Positions 28,349-37,365 of a DNA stretch of 64,000 nucleotides are shown piece after piece. This stretch comes from a bacterium. GTDB lineage: Bacteria > Vulcanimicrobiota > Vulcanimicrobiia > Vulcanimicrobiales > Vulcanimicrobiaceae. Both the position numbers and the translations under genes were made by a program. How positions within the stretch are numbered: position 1 is the first letter of the stretch; each line of letters opens with the position of its first letter. The notes below the pieces were generated by a model. It made no database searches, was not told where the DNA came from, and worked only from the letters and a program-made list of their open reading frames with translations. The DNA lies in the NCBI GenBank assembly GCA_021778415.1, contig JAJYCL010000001.1, forward strand, positions 124,001 through 188,000. The letters run 5' to 3'.

Positions 28349-29140
28349 TTAAAGGGAGATCGTGCGGTCGACGACCACGCCGTCCTTACCGAGAGATCCG
28401 AGCGACGTTCCGTTGACATCGAGTTCGACGCCGCCGGCATTTCCGATGCGGACCACGGCCTTTTTACCATAGAGTACCCGGGTGGTGCCAGCCGGGAAGG
28501 TCCCTTCAAGCATAATTTTTCCATCGACGATCACCCGAACCCAGGATGTTGCCCGTATCGTCACCCCGAGACTGCCGGATCCTGGCGGAGGCGTCGCTGA
28601 GGCTCCGGGCGACGGGCTGGCGGCTCCAGGCGACGGGCTGGCGGCCCCTGGCGAGGGGCTTTCACTCGGCAAGGGTGAGCCACTGGGCCCGACGGTCGGG
28701 CTTGCGCTCGGCAGAGCAGTGGGGGTCGCCCCGACCACGGCTACGGGAGCGGCCGGTGGGCCGGGAGGCAGCGCGAAAAGATTGTAGACGATGAGGCCGA
28801 CGAGGGCTGCAGCCACGAAACCGGCCACCCACAAAACCCAACGAGTCGAGCTACGCCTACCCGAAGGTGAAATGACGGGTTCTTCTTGCGGCGGGGTACT
28901 TGAGGGAATGCTCTGGGCGAGGATCGACGATGCGATGGCCTCTTCCCCATCGATCCCGAGGAACCGGGCATACGTCCGGACGAAGCCGCGCGCGTACACC
29001 GGCGCGCCGATGACATCCCAGTTTTCATCTTCGATGGCCCCAAGATAAACGGAACGGATGCGAATATGCTCCGCGACCTCAGAGAGCGTGAGCCCTCGAG
29101 CCTCACGCGCAATACGAAAACGCTCACCTAGCGACGACAT
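28349..29140 (-). CDS. rodZ: RodZ-like cytoskeletal/helix-turn-helix membrane protein
   Basis: A 263-residue protein with an N-terminal HTH domain of the RodZ type ([35 protein letters not shown]), one transmembrane helix ([23 protein letters not shown] near residue 100), a Ser/Pro/Gly/Ala linker with repeated SPSPGA units, and a C-terminal DUF4115-like domain ([28 protein letters not shown]). RodZ links MreB filaments to the elongation machinery and sets rod shape; whether this member does so is inferred from the domain order. It is divergent from mnmA with 47 bp between starts. Confidence 0.88.
   Translation of the reverse strand: MSSLGERFRIAREARGLTLSEVAEHIRIRSVYLGAIEDENWDVIGAPVYARGFVRTYARFLGIDGEEAIASSILAQSIPSSTPPQEEPVISPSGRRSSTRWVLWVAGFVAAALVGLIVYNLFALPPGPPAAPVAVVGATPTALPSASPTVGPSGSPLPSESPSPGAASPSPGAASPSPGASATPPPGSGSLGVTIRATSWVRVIVDGKIMLEGTFPAGTTRVLYGKKAVVRIGNAGGVELDVNGTSLGSLGKDGVVVDRTISL
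28602..28664. repeat. 21-bp tandem repeat (about three copies) in the rodZ linker
   Basis: Copies at 28602-28622, 28623-28643 and a diverged 28644-28664 unit; the first two differ by one base. The unit encodes a seven-residue SPSPGAA-like block in the RodZ linker and keeps the frame, so copy number can change without breaking the protein. Confidence 0.75.
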
Positions 29141-29145
29141 CGCGC

Positions 29146-29175
29146 TTGGAGTTTGCGTCGAACCCCTGGTATCCT
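29146..29175 (+). promoter_or_regulatory. Candidate sigma-70-type promoter for mnmA
   Basis: TTGGAG at 29146-29151, an 18-bp spacer, and TATCCT at 29170-29175, in the 47-bp space between divergent rodZ and mnmA. Transcription should begin about six bases after the -10, only about 6 nt before the mnmA ATG, so the leader would be very short. Pattern match by eye only. Confidence 0.4.
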
Positions 29176-29187
29176 GTGCAGACCACT

Positions 29188-30270
29188 ATGAGCACACACC
29201 CACGAGTCATCGCCGCAATGAGCGGCGGAGTCGATTCCGCCGTCGCCGCCGGCCTCCTCGTCGAGGCGGGCTACGATGTGATCGGCGTCACCATGAAGAT
29301 GTATAGCCCGACCCGTCCGGCTCACGCCAAGAGCTGTTGCGGCGTAGACGATTTTGACGACGCGCGACGGAGTGCGGCAATCCTCGGCATCCCACACTAC
29401 GTTCTCAATTTCGAGCAGACATTTCGCAAAAACGTCATCGACCGCTTCGTCGATGCCTATGCGTCGGGACGCACTCCCAACCCGTGCGTTGCCTGCAATA
29501 ATTTCGTGAAGCTTGGAACGCTTGCCGATTATGCCGATCGCATGGATGCAACATTCGTTGCAACCGGCCACTACGCGCGCGTCGAACATCGCGACGATGG
29601 ATCGCACCTCTATCGCGGAGATGGCGCAAAAGATCAGACCTATGCGTTGGCACAACTGACCCCGACTCAGCTCAAGCGATTGCTGTTGCCCCTTGGTGCG
29701 TGGGATAAGGCAACCACCCGCGAACACGCTCGCCGTTTAGGGTTACCCGTACACGATAAATCGGAATCCCAGGATATTTGCTTTGTCGAAGGCGGCGACT
29801 ATCGTGATGTTTTGCATCGCGAACGCCCCGAACTTGTTCGCGCGGGTGCAGTGGTCGATGCAACGGGTTCTGCCGTCGGTGAACACGAGGGCATCGCCGA
29901 TTACACGATTGGGCAGCGCGCAAAGCTCCCGGCTAGTAACGACGGGCCGCGCTACGTAGTACGCCTTGACGCTGCCACGAATACCGTGGTGATTGGCCGC
30001 GAAGACGAACTGCTTTCAAGTGCGTTGATCGCCGACGAACTCAATCTTCTTCGTCCCGAATATTTCGTTGACGGGACCGCCCGGATTCTCGCTTCGGTGC
30101 GTTATCGCGCAACTCCGCAAGCCGCTACGGCCGTCATCGATGCACCGGACCGAATCGCGCTGACGTTCGATACTCCGCAACGGGCAATATCTCCGGGGCA
30201 ACTTGTCGCGTTTTACGATGTAGCTGGAAACGAAGTCCTCGGGGCAGCCACGATCATGGCTGACGCCTAA
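29188..30270 (+). CDS. mnmA: tRNA-specific 2-thiouridylase MnmA
   Basis: MnmA installs the 2-thio group on the wobble uridine of tRNA Lys, Glu and Gln, taking sulfur from a relay or directly from a cysteine desulfurase. The 360-residue product has the PP-loop [12 protein letters not shown], the first active-site Cys in [13 protein letters not shown] and the second in [10 protein letters not shown] (they form the catalytic disulfide), and GDYRDVL and TIGQRAKL family segments. Start ATG 29188 fits the family; a longer reading begins inside the rodZ-mnmA spacer. It is convergent with mqnC, with 3 bp between stops. Confidence 0.96.
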   Translation: MSTHPRVIAAMSGGVDSAVAAGLLVEAGYDVIGVTMKMYSPTRPAHAKSCCGVDDFDDARRSAAILGIPHYVLNFEQTFRKNVIDRFVDAYASGRTPNPCVACNNFVKLGTLADYADRMDATFVATGHYARVEHRDDGSHLYRGDGAKDQTYALAQLTPTQLKRLLLPLGAWDKATTREHARRLGLPVHDKSESQDICFVEGGDYRDVLHRERPELVRAGAVVDATGSAVGEHEGIADYTIGQRAKLPASNDGPRYVVRLDAATNTVVIGREDELLSSALIADELNLLRPEYFVDGTARILASVRYRATPQAATAVIDAPDRIALTFDTPQRAISPGQLVAFYDVAGNEVLGAATIMADA

Positions 30271-30273
30271 GCG

Positions 30274-31362
30274 CTAACTCGCAGTTGCCAGAGCGACGTC
30301 GTTGCGAAGATTCCAATACGTGTCGCGAATTTGCGGCACAAAGCCGGCACCGGTAATCGCAAGTTCTAGATCGCGGCGCGTTGCTGCGTTCGTAGAACCT
30401 GCATCGTGGACAACTTGCTCTTCAAGGATCGTGCCACCCATATCATCGCAACCGTAAAACAGGGCGAGCTGGCCTAATTTGAGCCCCGGCGTTAGCCATG
30501 AAGCCTGAAGATGTGGAAAGTTATCCATATACAAACGCGACACGGCGAGGACGCGCAGATATTCAAGCCCCGTGGATTCTTTGCCCCGCAACGGTGTTTT
30601 GTACGGAACGTAATACCACGGGATAAACGCCGTGAACCCGCCGGTTTCATCCTGCAAATCACGCAATACGTGCATATGCTCGATGCGCTCTTCATCCGTC
30701 TCAATTGAACCGAACATCATCGTCGCCGTCGTCGGAAAACCGACGAGTTGAGCCTCACGCATCACCCCGAGCCATTCGTCCGGTTTAACTTTACGAGCGG
30801 AAATACGTTTGCGAACGCGCTCGACAAGAATTTCAGCACCGGCACCCGGAAGCGATTTCATCCCAGCCGCCTTAAGGCGCAATAATACGTCGCGAATCGG
30901 CATCGCCTCAACGCGAGAAAGACCGATGACTTCGGACACCGAGAGTGAATGAATATCGACATTCGGATATTCGCTCGCTACTCGACGAAACAGCGCTTCA
31001 AACCAATCGAGACGAATTTCCGGATTCACCCCACCCTGAATCATAATTTGCGAAGCGCCTTGATCGGCGGCGAACTTTACGCGCTCGAGCACCGTATCGT
31101 GCGACATCGTATAGCCTTCGCCATGTTTTTCAGGGCGAAAAAATGCACAAAACGTACAATGGACGTTGCACACGTTCGTATAGTTGATGGTCGTATCGAT
31201 GACGTACGTCACGACATTGCTTGGATGCAACTGCATTCGGCGAGCGTGAGCCGCCATTCCAAGCTCATGCAAATCGGCTTCTTTGTAGATGCGAACGCCT
31301 TCCTCAAAGGAGAGGCGACCACCGGAGCTGGCTTTTTCGAGAAGATTATGGAGCGACGACAC
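30274..31362 (-). CDS. mqnC: Cyclic dehypoxanthinylfutalosine synthase MqnC
   Basis: A radical SAM enzyme that closes dehypoxanthinylfutalosine to the cyclic form in the futalosine menaquinone pathway. The ~362-residue protein has the SAM-cluster motif CNVHCTFC in NYTNVCNVHCTFCAFF, then IQGGVNPEIRLDWFEALFR and a C-terminal FYGCDDMGGTILEE. I chose the GTG at 31362 because GGAGG lies 8 bp upstream and overlaps mqnA by 17 bp; the ATG at 31413 has no such site. Third gene of mqnE-mqnA-mqnC; its distinct spelling of the cluster segment separates it from MqnE next door. Confidence 0.94.
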   Translation of the reverse strand: MSSLHNLLEKASSGGRLSFEEGVRIYKEADLHELGMAAHARRMQLHPSNVVTYVIDTTINYTNVCNVHCTFCAFFRPEKHGEGYTMSHDTVLERVKFAADQGASQIMIQGGVNPEIRLDWFEALFRRVASEYPNVDIHSLSVSEVIGLSRVEAMPIRDVLLRLKAAGMKSLPGAGAEILVERVRKRISARKVKPDEWLGVMREAQLVGFPTTATMMFGSIETDEERIEHMHVLRDLQDETGGFTAFIPWYYVPYKTPLRGKESTGLEYLRVLAVSRLYMDNFPHLQASWLTPGLKLGQLALFYGCDDMGGTILEEQVVHDAGSTNAATRRDLELAITGAGFVPQIRDTYWNLRNDVALATAS

Positions 31363-32188
31363 CGAGAGCCTCCGGAAGCGAAAGTGGGACGTTACGCAGA
31401 ACGCCGAGTGCAAACAATTCGCGACAATATGCCGCTAAGCCACTGCGCGCCGCCTGATGAAACGTAAAATTCAATTTCGCGTAGTAATCTTCATAAAAGC
31501 CGGTTGGGCGCGAAAAGGCCGCCTGCGCTTCGGAAATGACATATTCCATATGCGTGCGTGACCACGTGTAGGCATCCGTTAGGGCATGCATGCAGGCGCG
31601 TACAGCCTCGGGATCCCGCTCGAAGACATCACGACGGGCCGCCCAGACGGCAAACACGGTTTGTTCCGATTTCCATTCATGCCAAAGCTTGCCGAGATCG
31701 TACACATGCGAACGATCTAATTCAAGCAGCGCATCGATGGCCGAATCGCCGATGAGCAATGCCGCGTGGCCGCGACGCGCTAACGCGAGCGGATTCTCAT
31801 CGACGACATATTGGGGATGAATGCCATAACGACGCTCCATGAGTACACGGAGAAGGTTGCGGCCGCTGGCCGATTCGTTGGTGATAAAAATCTGCGAACC
31901 ATCGAGCAACGACGGTGGAACCTGAGAAACGAGGACCACCGAGACGACCTCATCGCGTGCTCCGATGCAAAGATCGGGAAGCAAGACCAATTCATCTGCG
32001 TGACTCGCCCAGGCGAATGCCGAGATCGGCGAAAGATCCAGTTCGCCGTTAAGAAGCATTGCATTCAGGTTCGCGGGAACGTCGCTGTGCAAACTCCCCG
32101 GATAGTCAATTGCACCCGCGTCAAATGCCGCATACACCGGCAAATCGTTCGTATAGCGGATACGTCCGCAACGAAGTCCGTTAGGCAT
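31346..32188 (-). CDS. mqnA: Chorismate dehydratase MqnA
   Basis: MqnA makes 3-[(1-carboxyvinyl)oxy]benzoate from chorismate, the first step of the futalosine route. The 280-residue protein opens GRIRYTNDLPVYAAFD and continues LLNGELDLSPISAFAWA and LLIGDSAI, the periplasmic-binding-protein-like fold of the family (substrate pocket formed by SISSF-type loop). The ATG at 32188 overlaps the mqnE stop by 8 bp. A longer reading (32254) lies within mqnE and has no sign of being real. Overlap with mqnC downstream supports coupled translation. Confidence 0.93.
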   Translation of the reverse strand: MPNGLRCGRIRYTNDLPVYAAFDAGAIDYPGSLHSDVPANLNAMLLNGELDLSPISAFAWASHADELVLLPDLCIGARDEVVSVVLVSQVPPSLLDGSQIFITNESASGRNLLRVLMERRYGIHPQYVVDENPLALARRGHAALLIGDSAIDALLELDRSHVYDLGKLWHEWKSEQTVFAVWAARRDVFERDPEAVRACMHALTDAYTWSRTHMEYVISEAQAAFSRPTGFYEDYYAKLNFTFHQAARSGLAAYCRELFALGVLRNVPLSLPEALGVVAP

Positions 32189-33338
32189 GCACAAGCTCCG
32201 GGGTCCAGTCGGCGGCAAACGTGTCATAGGTCGAATTCCGACGAACCGGTTCATACCCCGCGTCTTCGATTAGTCGGCGAAATTCCCGATCGTCGACATA
32301 TTGGCCCGATTGCGTTCCCGCGGCGTGATAGATCATCTCTTCATCTGTTGAACCGTGGGTACCGTCTAAATCGTCCGCACCGTATTGCAACGCGACCTGA
32401 CAGACTTTGATACCTTGGATCATCCAATAGGCTTTAATGTGATCGAAGTTATCGAGCATTAATCGAGCCGTCGCGAAGATGCGAATATCATCTAAACCGG
32501 AGGTCCAACCGCAATAGCTAAGTTCATTGCCATCGGGATGGTAGGCGAGCGGTATGAATGCATTAAATCCGGGCACGCGCCTTTGCGAGTCGCGCAGCCG
32601 AATGAGATGATCGATCCGATCTTCATGCGATTCAATATGGCCGTAGAGCATCGTTGCATTGGAGGCCACGCCCTGGCGATGCAACTCCTCGTGAATTGCC
32701 AGCCAATTTTCAGCATTGACTTTATTCGGGCAAATCTTCTTACGCGTCTCTTCGGCAAAAATTTCCGCAGCGCCGCCATTGACATTATCTAAGCCAGCAT
32801 CTTTGAGCGTCGTAATGATCTCGGCAAATGAGAGACGATGACGTTTCGCCATATATTCGATTTCGGCTGCCGTGAAAAACGATAATTGCACATGAGGCAA
32901 GCGCTCTTTAAAACGGCGCATCAGCGGCAACCAATAATCAAGCGATAGTTGGCGAGGATCGTGCCCGCCGACGATATGCATCTGATTGAAATTTTCGCCC
33001 GTCTCGAGCGCCTTTTCCAAGACCTGATCCGCCGTCATGCGGAAAACGCGACCCTCTTCTTTAAACTCATCGACCGCAAACGAACAGAATGTACAATTTG
33101 CGTAGCAGACGTTGGTCGAGTTGATATAGCGATTGAGAACGTAATAGACGCTCTTTCCACTTTTGCGTTCTTTAGCCGCACGAGCAAGACGCCCCAGATT
33201 GTGAAGATCATTCGTGGCAAGAAGCGCGAGCCCATCGTCCATCCCAAGACTTATCCCCGCATCAAGCTTGCGCTCAATCTCAACCAGAGCTGGGTCCATA
33301 GCGTATGCCAAGATCGCGTCCTTCTTCTCTAAAAACAT
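32181..33338 (-). CDS. mqnE: Aminodeoxyfutalosine synthase MqnE
   Basis: A radical SAM enzyme that joins the MqnA product with SAM to give aminodeoxyfutalosine. The product of about 385 residues has YINSTNVCYANCTFCSFAVDEF (cluster CYANCTFC), HIVGGHDPRQLSLDYW, and NVNGGAAEIFAEETR, which match MqnE rather than MqnC. The start is uncertain: ATG 33338, TTG 33311 (with AAGGA upstream) or ATG 33299. With mqnA and mqnC it forms a menaquinone operon; mqnB and mqnD are not in this window. The cell therefore uses menaquinone for respiration. Confidence 0.94.
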   Translation of the reverse strand: MFLEKKDAILAYAMDPALVEIERKLDAGISLGMDDGLALLATNDLHNLGRLARAAKERKSGKSVYYVLNRYINSTNVCYANCTFCSFAVDEFKEEGRVFRMTADQVLEKALETGENFNQMHIVGGHDPRQLSLDYWLPLMRRFKERLPHVQLSFFTAAEIEYMAKRHRLSFAEIITTLKDAGLDNVNGGAAEIFAEETRKKICPNKVNAENWLAIHEELHRQGVASNATMLYGHIESHEDRIDHLIRLRDSQRRVPGFNAFIPLAYHPDGNELSYCGWTSGLDDIRIFATARLMLDNFDHIKAYWMIQGIKVCQVALQYGADDLDGTHGSTDEEMIYHAAGTQSGQYVDDREFRRLIEDAGYEPVRRNSTYDTFAADWTPELVHA

Positions 33339-33401
33339 CCGCCACGCTCGCCGTGGAGGGTAAACCGTACTTTGCGCTCCTCAGCGCTTCCCATGCAAAG
33401 A

Positions 33402-33998
33402 CTAAATCGACAGGAACGCGCTCAAAAAACAGGCGCTCCCGCTGCCGACGAGGATTCCGCCGAGCAAATCGGTCGCGTAGTGAGCGCCCAGGGCCAAACG
33501 CGACCACAAAATCCCGGCAGCGAGGAGGCCGGTCGTCAGCACGACCCAGCCACGACGAGGCCCGGATTGCTGCATCGCGACGAGTACTCCCAGAAAGACG
33601 TAAAAGCCGAACGTAATGGCCGCGTGCGAGCTCGGGTACGAGAACGAGAGTTCGTGCTTATAGACCCAGTCGTCGCGTCGAGGGCGCGCAAAAACACGTT
33701 GAAGCGCGTCGGCTAGTCGCCATGAGACGAGCATCGAGGCCAACAGCAACGCGATTCTGCCGAGCCACTCGCGGCGAACAAGCGCGACAACAAGCAATCC
33801 GACCCCTAACGGTACCAACACGGCCGGATAGCAGAGCCACGTAAAGCCGACGGCCAACGGTTGGGCGACGCCGACCAGCGCATGCTCCAGAGGCATCCAG
33901 GCGTCCGAATCCGGCTCTTGCCCAAGGTAGCGACCGAGCAAAACGCTCAACGCCACGAGGACGATGCCGATGGCGGCTCTGAGGAGACGAGCCTTCAT
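33402..33998 (-). CDS. PAP2-family membrane phosphatase
   Basis: A 198-residue membrane protein with about five helices and the three PAP2 motifs: FARPRRDDW (motif 1, KxxxxxxRP-like order with the Arg), SYPSSHAAITFGFY (PSGH-type motif 2) and SRLALGAHYATDLLGG (motif 3). It probably dephosphorylates a lipid such as undecaprenyl diphosphate or phosphatidic acid outside the membrane. The ATG at 33998 overlaps the ftsK stop by 4 bp (ATGA). The substrate cannot be read from the sequence. Confidence 0.87.
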   Translation of the reverse strand: MKARLLRAAIGIVLVALSVLLGRYLGQEPDSDAWMPLEHALVGVAQPLAVGFTWLCYPAVLVPLGVGLLVVALVRREWLGRIALLLASMLVSWRLADALQRVFARPRRDDWVYKHELSFSYPSSHAAITFGFYVFLGVLVAMQQSGPRRGWVVLTTGLLAAGILWSRLALGAHYATDLLGGILVGSGSACFLSAFLSI

Positions 33999-36226
33999 GA
34001 ATCGGACTCACGAAAAAGATCGGTCTGCTCACCCGGGCCTTTGCCCATGCGCGGCGCGATTTGTTCAAGCTCCATGATTCCGAGAATGATCTTCCGCGGT
34101 TTCGTGCCCTCGTGCTGGCCTACGACCTTGAATTCCTCAAGCTGTTTCATAATGCGCACGGCCCGCGGGTGCCCGATGGAAAATTGCGACTGTAATTGCG
34201 CCGTCGATGCATATTGCGATTCGATAATAAATTTTGCCGCGTCATAGCAAAGCGGATCGACATCTTTTTTGCTTGCATCGTCGTCACTTAACGGCACGAC
34301 CTCGACATCGAGGAGATTCTCCGGCCGCCCCTGACGCGCCCAAAATTCCACCAGGCGTGCGACCTCCAATCCGGTGATGAGTGCGCCCTGCGAACGCTGC
34401 GGTTTGGGCGCATCGATCGGCAGAAACAGCATGTCGCCTCGGCCCAACAGGCGTTCCGCACCTGCCATATCTAGAATCGTCCGCGAATCGACTTGCGAAC
34501 TGACCGCAAAGGCAATGCGAGACGGAATATTTGCTTTGATCAGACCGGTGATCACATCAACCGATGGCCGTTGCGTGGCCACGATGAGATGAATACCGGT
34601 AGCTCGCGCAAGCTGGGCAATGCGCATGATCGTCGTCTCAACGCGTTGCGGGGCGATGAGCATAAGATCGGCAAGCTCATCGATGATGATCACGACGTAG
34701 GGCAATGTATCGTCGGGAAATTTTGCGTTGTATTCCTCGATTTTTCGAACACTGGCCTTGGCAAAGCGTTCGTAGCGAGAGTCCATCTCTTTGGTCATCT
34801 CGTGCAGAGCACCGGCCGCCATCCGCGGATCGGTGATGACCTCTTTAATGAGATGCGGGATTCCATTATAGACGGTGAGCTCGACGCGCTTGGGATCGAT
34901 CATCAACATTTGCACCTGATCCGGCGTCGCACTTGCCAGCAGCGATGCGATGATGCAATTCAAGCAAACAGATTTTCCGCTCCCGGTTGCGCCGGCGACC
35001 AAAAGATGCGGCATTTTGGCCAGATCGCCAAAGACCGGACGACCGGTAATATCTTTTCCGAGGGCCATCCACAACGGTGGAACTTGCCCACGATTCGGAA
35101 GGGCTTCAAGAATTTCACGGATGGCCACAACTGAGACGCTCGCATTCGGCACCTCGATGCCGACGGCAGACTTTCCGGGAATCGGCGCTTCAATACGCAC
35201 GGATGTCGCCGCCAACGCCAATGCAAGATCGTCGGCGAGCGCGGAGATTCGCGAAATTTTTACCCCGCGTTCGGGCTTGAGTTCGTATCGTGTAATCGAA
35301 GGTCCACGTTCGATATGCGTGACTTTCGCTCCAACGCCGAACGACGCCAACGTATCTTCCAGGATCGATGCGCGATTTGTTTCGTCGACGACTTGCTTTT
35401 GTGCGGGATCGAAAATGGAGAGATCAGGCAAGCGATAGACGCGTGGCGCGCTATCGACATCGTCACGGTCTTCGTACTCAACGATCGTCTCGACGCGACG
35501 AATGGGCTCGACGGATTTCGCGTCGTAGGATCGAGGCGCGACGACCGGTGCGTAGACAATCGGTGCCTGCACCTCCGGCATGGAGACCGGCTCGGGGAAC
35601 GCGCTCGGAACATCGGGTTCGATGACGCCGTCGTTTTGAACATCGAATACCCGTGGCTTGGGCAACGCAAATGCCTCCCGAAGATTGGCCGGGCCCTTGG
35701 GGAGCGTGATTTTCGGTGCCCGAACGCGGTTCCACGGCAACGCCGAGACGACGCCGATGCACCATCCGATGACTTTTTTCAGGCTTGCGTCGGTCAGGCG
35801 CAAGGTCAAGCCGAGAAACGCCGTCACAACGACGATCCACGCTCCGACATCGCCAACAAGGTGGGCCATCGCCCACCAGATCGAACCGCCGACTTGACCG
35901 CCGCGAATGATCCCTCCGGCGCCAAATGCGGCGTCGACGAGCAAGAAGTACACGGTTGCAGCTACGCCAAGAGTCGCAATCATGCGTGGGACATTGATCT
36001 CAAGGAAGATGATTATTGCAAAAAGTGCGATGAGCACCGGGAAAAGCGGTGCTGCAGAACCAAACAAGAGATGCACGACGTGCGCGGTTGCATCGCCAAT
36101 CTGCCCGGCTTTCCCATGCGCAGCGAGCGCAATGCCAAGGACGATGGCGACACCTAAAGCGACGATGCCGACGATCTCAAGATTTAGACGTGAGCGGGCG
36201 GCGGATTTGCGGCGGACACGTGCCAT
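33995..36226 (-). CDS. ftsK: DNA translocase FtsK/SpoIIIE
   Basis: FtsK pumps chromosomal DNA through the division septum and aids dimer resolution. The 743-residue protein has four hydrophobic helices in the first 150 residues, a variable linker, the motor with Walker A AGATGSGKSVCLNC and Walker B-type IDELADLMLIAPQRVE, then the C-terminal gamma winged helix (AKFIIESQYASTAQLQSQFSIGHPRAVRIMKQLEEF) that reads KOPS-like sites. It is shorter than E. coli FtsK because the linker is short. It is divergent from the dehydrogenase gene (35 bp apart). Confidence 0.96.
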   Translation of the reverse strand: MARVRRKSAARSRLNLEIVGIVALGVAIVLGIALAAHGKAGQIGDATAHVVHLLFGSAAPLFPVLIALFAIIIFLEINVPRMIATLGVAATVYFLLVDAAFGAGGIIRGGQVGGSIWWAMAHLVGDVGAWIVVVTAFLGLTLRLTDASLKKVIGWCIGVVSALPWNRVRAPKITLPKGPANLREAFALPKPRVFDVQNDGVIEPDVPSAFPEPVSMPEVQAPIVYAPVVAPRSYDAKSVEPIRRVETIVEYEDRDDVDSAPRVYRLPDLSIFDPAQKQVVDETNRASILEDTLASFGVGAKVTHIERGPSITRYELKPERGVKISRISALADDLALALAATSVRIEAPIPGKSAVGIEVPNASVSVVAIREILEALPNRGQVPPLWMALGKDITGRPVFGDLAKMPHLLVAGATGSGKSVCLNCIIASLLASATPDQVQMLMIDPKRVELTVYNGIPHLIKEVITDPRMAAGALHEMTKEMDSRYERFAKASVRKIEEYNAKFPDDTLPYVVIIIDELADLMLIAPQRVETTIMRIAQLARATGIHLIVATQRPSVDVITGLIKANIPSRIAFAVSSQVDSRTILDMAGAERLLGRGDMLFLPIDAPKPQRSQGALITGLEVARLVEFWARQGRPENLLDVEVVPLSDDDASKKDVDPLCYDAAKFIIESQYASTAQLQSQFSIGHPRAVRIMKQLEEFKVVGQHEGTKPRKIILGIMELEQIAPRMGKGPGEQTDLFRESDS

Positions 36227-36261
36227 TGCCGCTGTTTTCGTTTATTACGTCAGGAGTTCAT

Positions 36262-37353
36262 TTGTCTACGCCGACCATCGTCGTTCTTCAAGGTGACCAA
36301 ACCGGGCAAGAGTTACTCGAACAATCGCTGCGCGTGATCGAGCGATCCGTCGTCGATGTCGAGTTGGCGCTTGAAACCTACGATCTTTCGCTGGAAAATC
36401 GTCGCGCCACTAACAACGCCGTCGTTCACGAAGCTGCAGCAGCGATGAAACGCCACCGTTTCGGGCTCAAAGCTGCGACGATTACGCCCGAAGAAAAAGG
36501 CGATGTCGGCTCGCCAAACGCGCTGTTGCGCAAAGCCGTCGACGGCAAAGTGATCGTTCGCACCGGTCGCAAGCTTCCTCGCGTGCGGCCGATCGGCGGC
36601 ATTCATGCGCCGATTTCCGTTGTGCGTATGGCCGTCGGCGATGCCTATGGAGCGAAGGAATGGCGCGAGGGTAGCGGCGACGATGAAGTTGCCTGCAGAA
36701 CGGAAACCATTTCGCGCAGCGTCTGCCGATACGTCTCCGAATACGCCTTCGTGCACGCCCGCAAACTCAAAGGCCGCGTCTTCGGTGGGCCCAAGTATAC
36801 GGTAAGCCCGGTCTACGAAGGAATGCTTAAAGAAGAAATGGATGCTGCATCAAAGCGGCATCCGGAGATTACCTACGAACCGCAACTCATCGACGCGACC
36901 TACGCGTTGCTTCTCAGCAATGCCGGCGATGATCCGCTCGTGATTCCCTCGCTCAATCGCGATGGCGATTGCCTCTCGGATATGGTCATGCAGTTGTTCG
37001 GATCGATTGCCGGAGCGGAATCGGTCCTGCTCTCCTTCGATGCCTCGAACGGACAGGATGATTTTACGCCGTCGGTTGTCATGGCCGAGGCCCCGCATGG
37101 AACGGCGCCTCGCCTCTTTGGCAAAAATGTGGCGAACCCGCTGGCGATGATCCTCGCCTGCGCCGCCCTCATGGCCCACATCGACGATCGCCGTGCGGCC
37201 AACGCCTCACGCGCCATTTACGAATCGGCCCTGGAAGCCATCGCCTCGGGAGTGACCACCGCCGATCTCGGCGGACACGCGTCGACGACCGAATATACGG
37301 ACGCCGTTATCGAAGGGGTCAAGCGAAAGCTAGATATCTGGTCTTCCTTGTAG
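36262..37353 (+). CDS. Isocitrate/isopropylmalate dehydrogenase-family protein, atypical
   Basis: A 363-residue beta-decarboxylating dehydrogenase relative. Family features are LQGDQTGQELLEQSL near the start, the catalytic Lys in GGPKYTVSPVYEGM, and EAPHGTAPRLFGKNVANPLAMI (nucleotide binding). The metal-binding signature is NRDGDCLSDMV, which departs from the usual N-x-x-GD pattern because of an Arg at the second position, and the substrate loop is unlike standard IDH or IMDH. The start is TTG 36262 with AGGAG 6 bp upstream; the longer open frame lies inside ftsK's antisense. The substrate may differ from isocitrate. The gene stands divergent to ftsK and 12 bp before the PilZ gene. Confidence 0.78.
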   Translation: MSTPTIVVLQGDQTGQELLEQSLRVIERSVVDVELALETYDLSLENRRATNNAVVHEAAAAMKRHRFGLKAATITPEEKGDVGSPNALLRKAVDGKVIVRTGRKLPRVRPIGGIHAPISVVRMAVGDAYGAKEWREGSGDDEVACRTETISRSVCRYVSEYAFVHARKLKGRVFGGPKYTVSPVYEGMLKEEMDAASKRHPEITYEPQLIDATYALLLSNAGDDPLVIPSLNRDGDCLSDMVMQLFGSIAGAESVLLSFDASNGQDDFTPSVVMAEAPHGTAPRLFGKNVANPLAMILACAALMAHIDDRRAANASRAIYESALEAIASGVTTADLGGHASTTEYTDAVIEGVKRKLDIWSSL

Positions 37354-37365
37354 AACGAGCCCTGC

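Noticed and set aside
35315-36157. A 280-codon plus-strand open frame
   Set aside because: Lies fully antisense to ftsK, whose helices and Walker motifs are clear; the translation has an irregular charged composition without domains.
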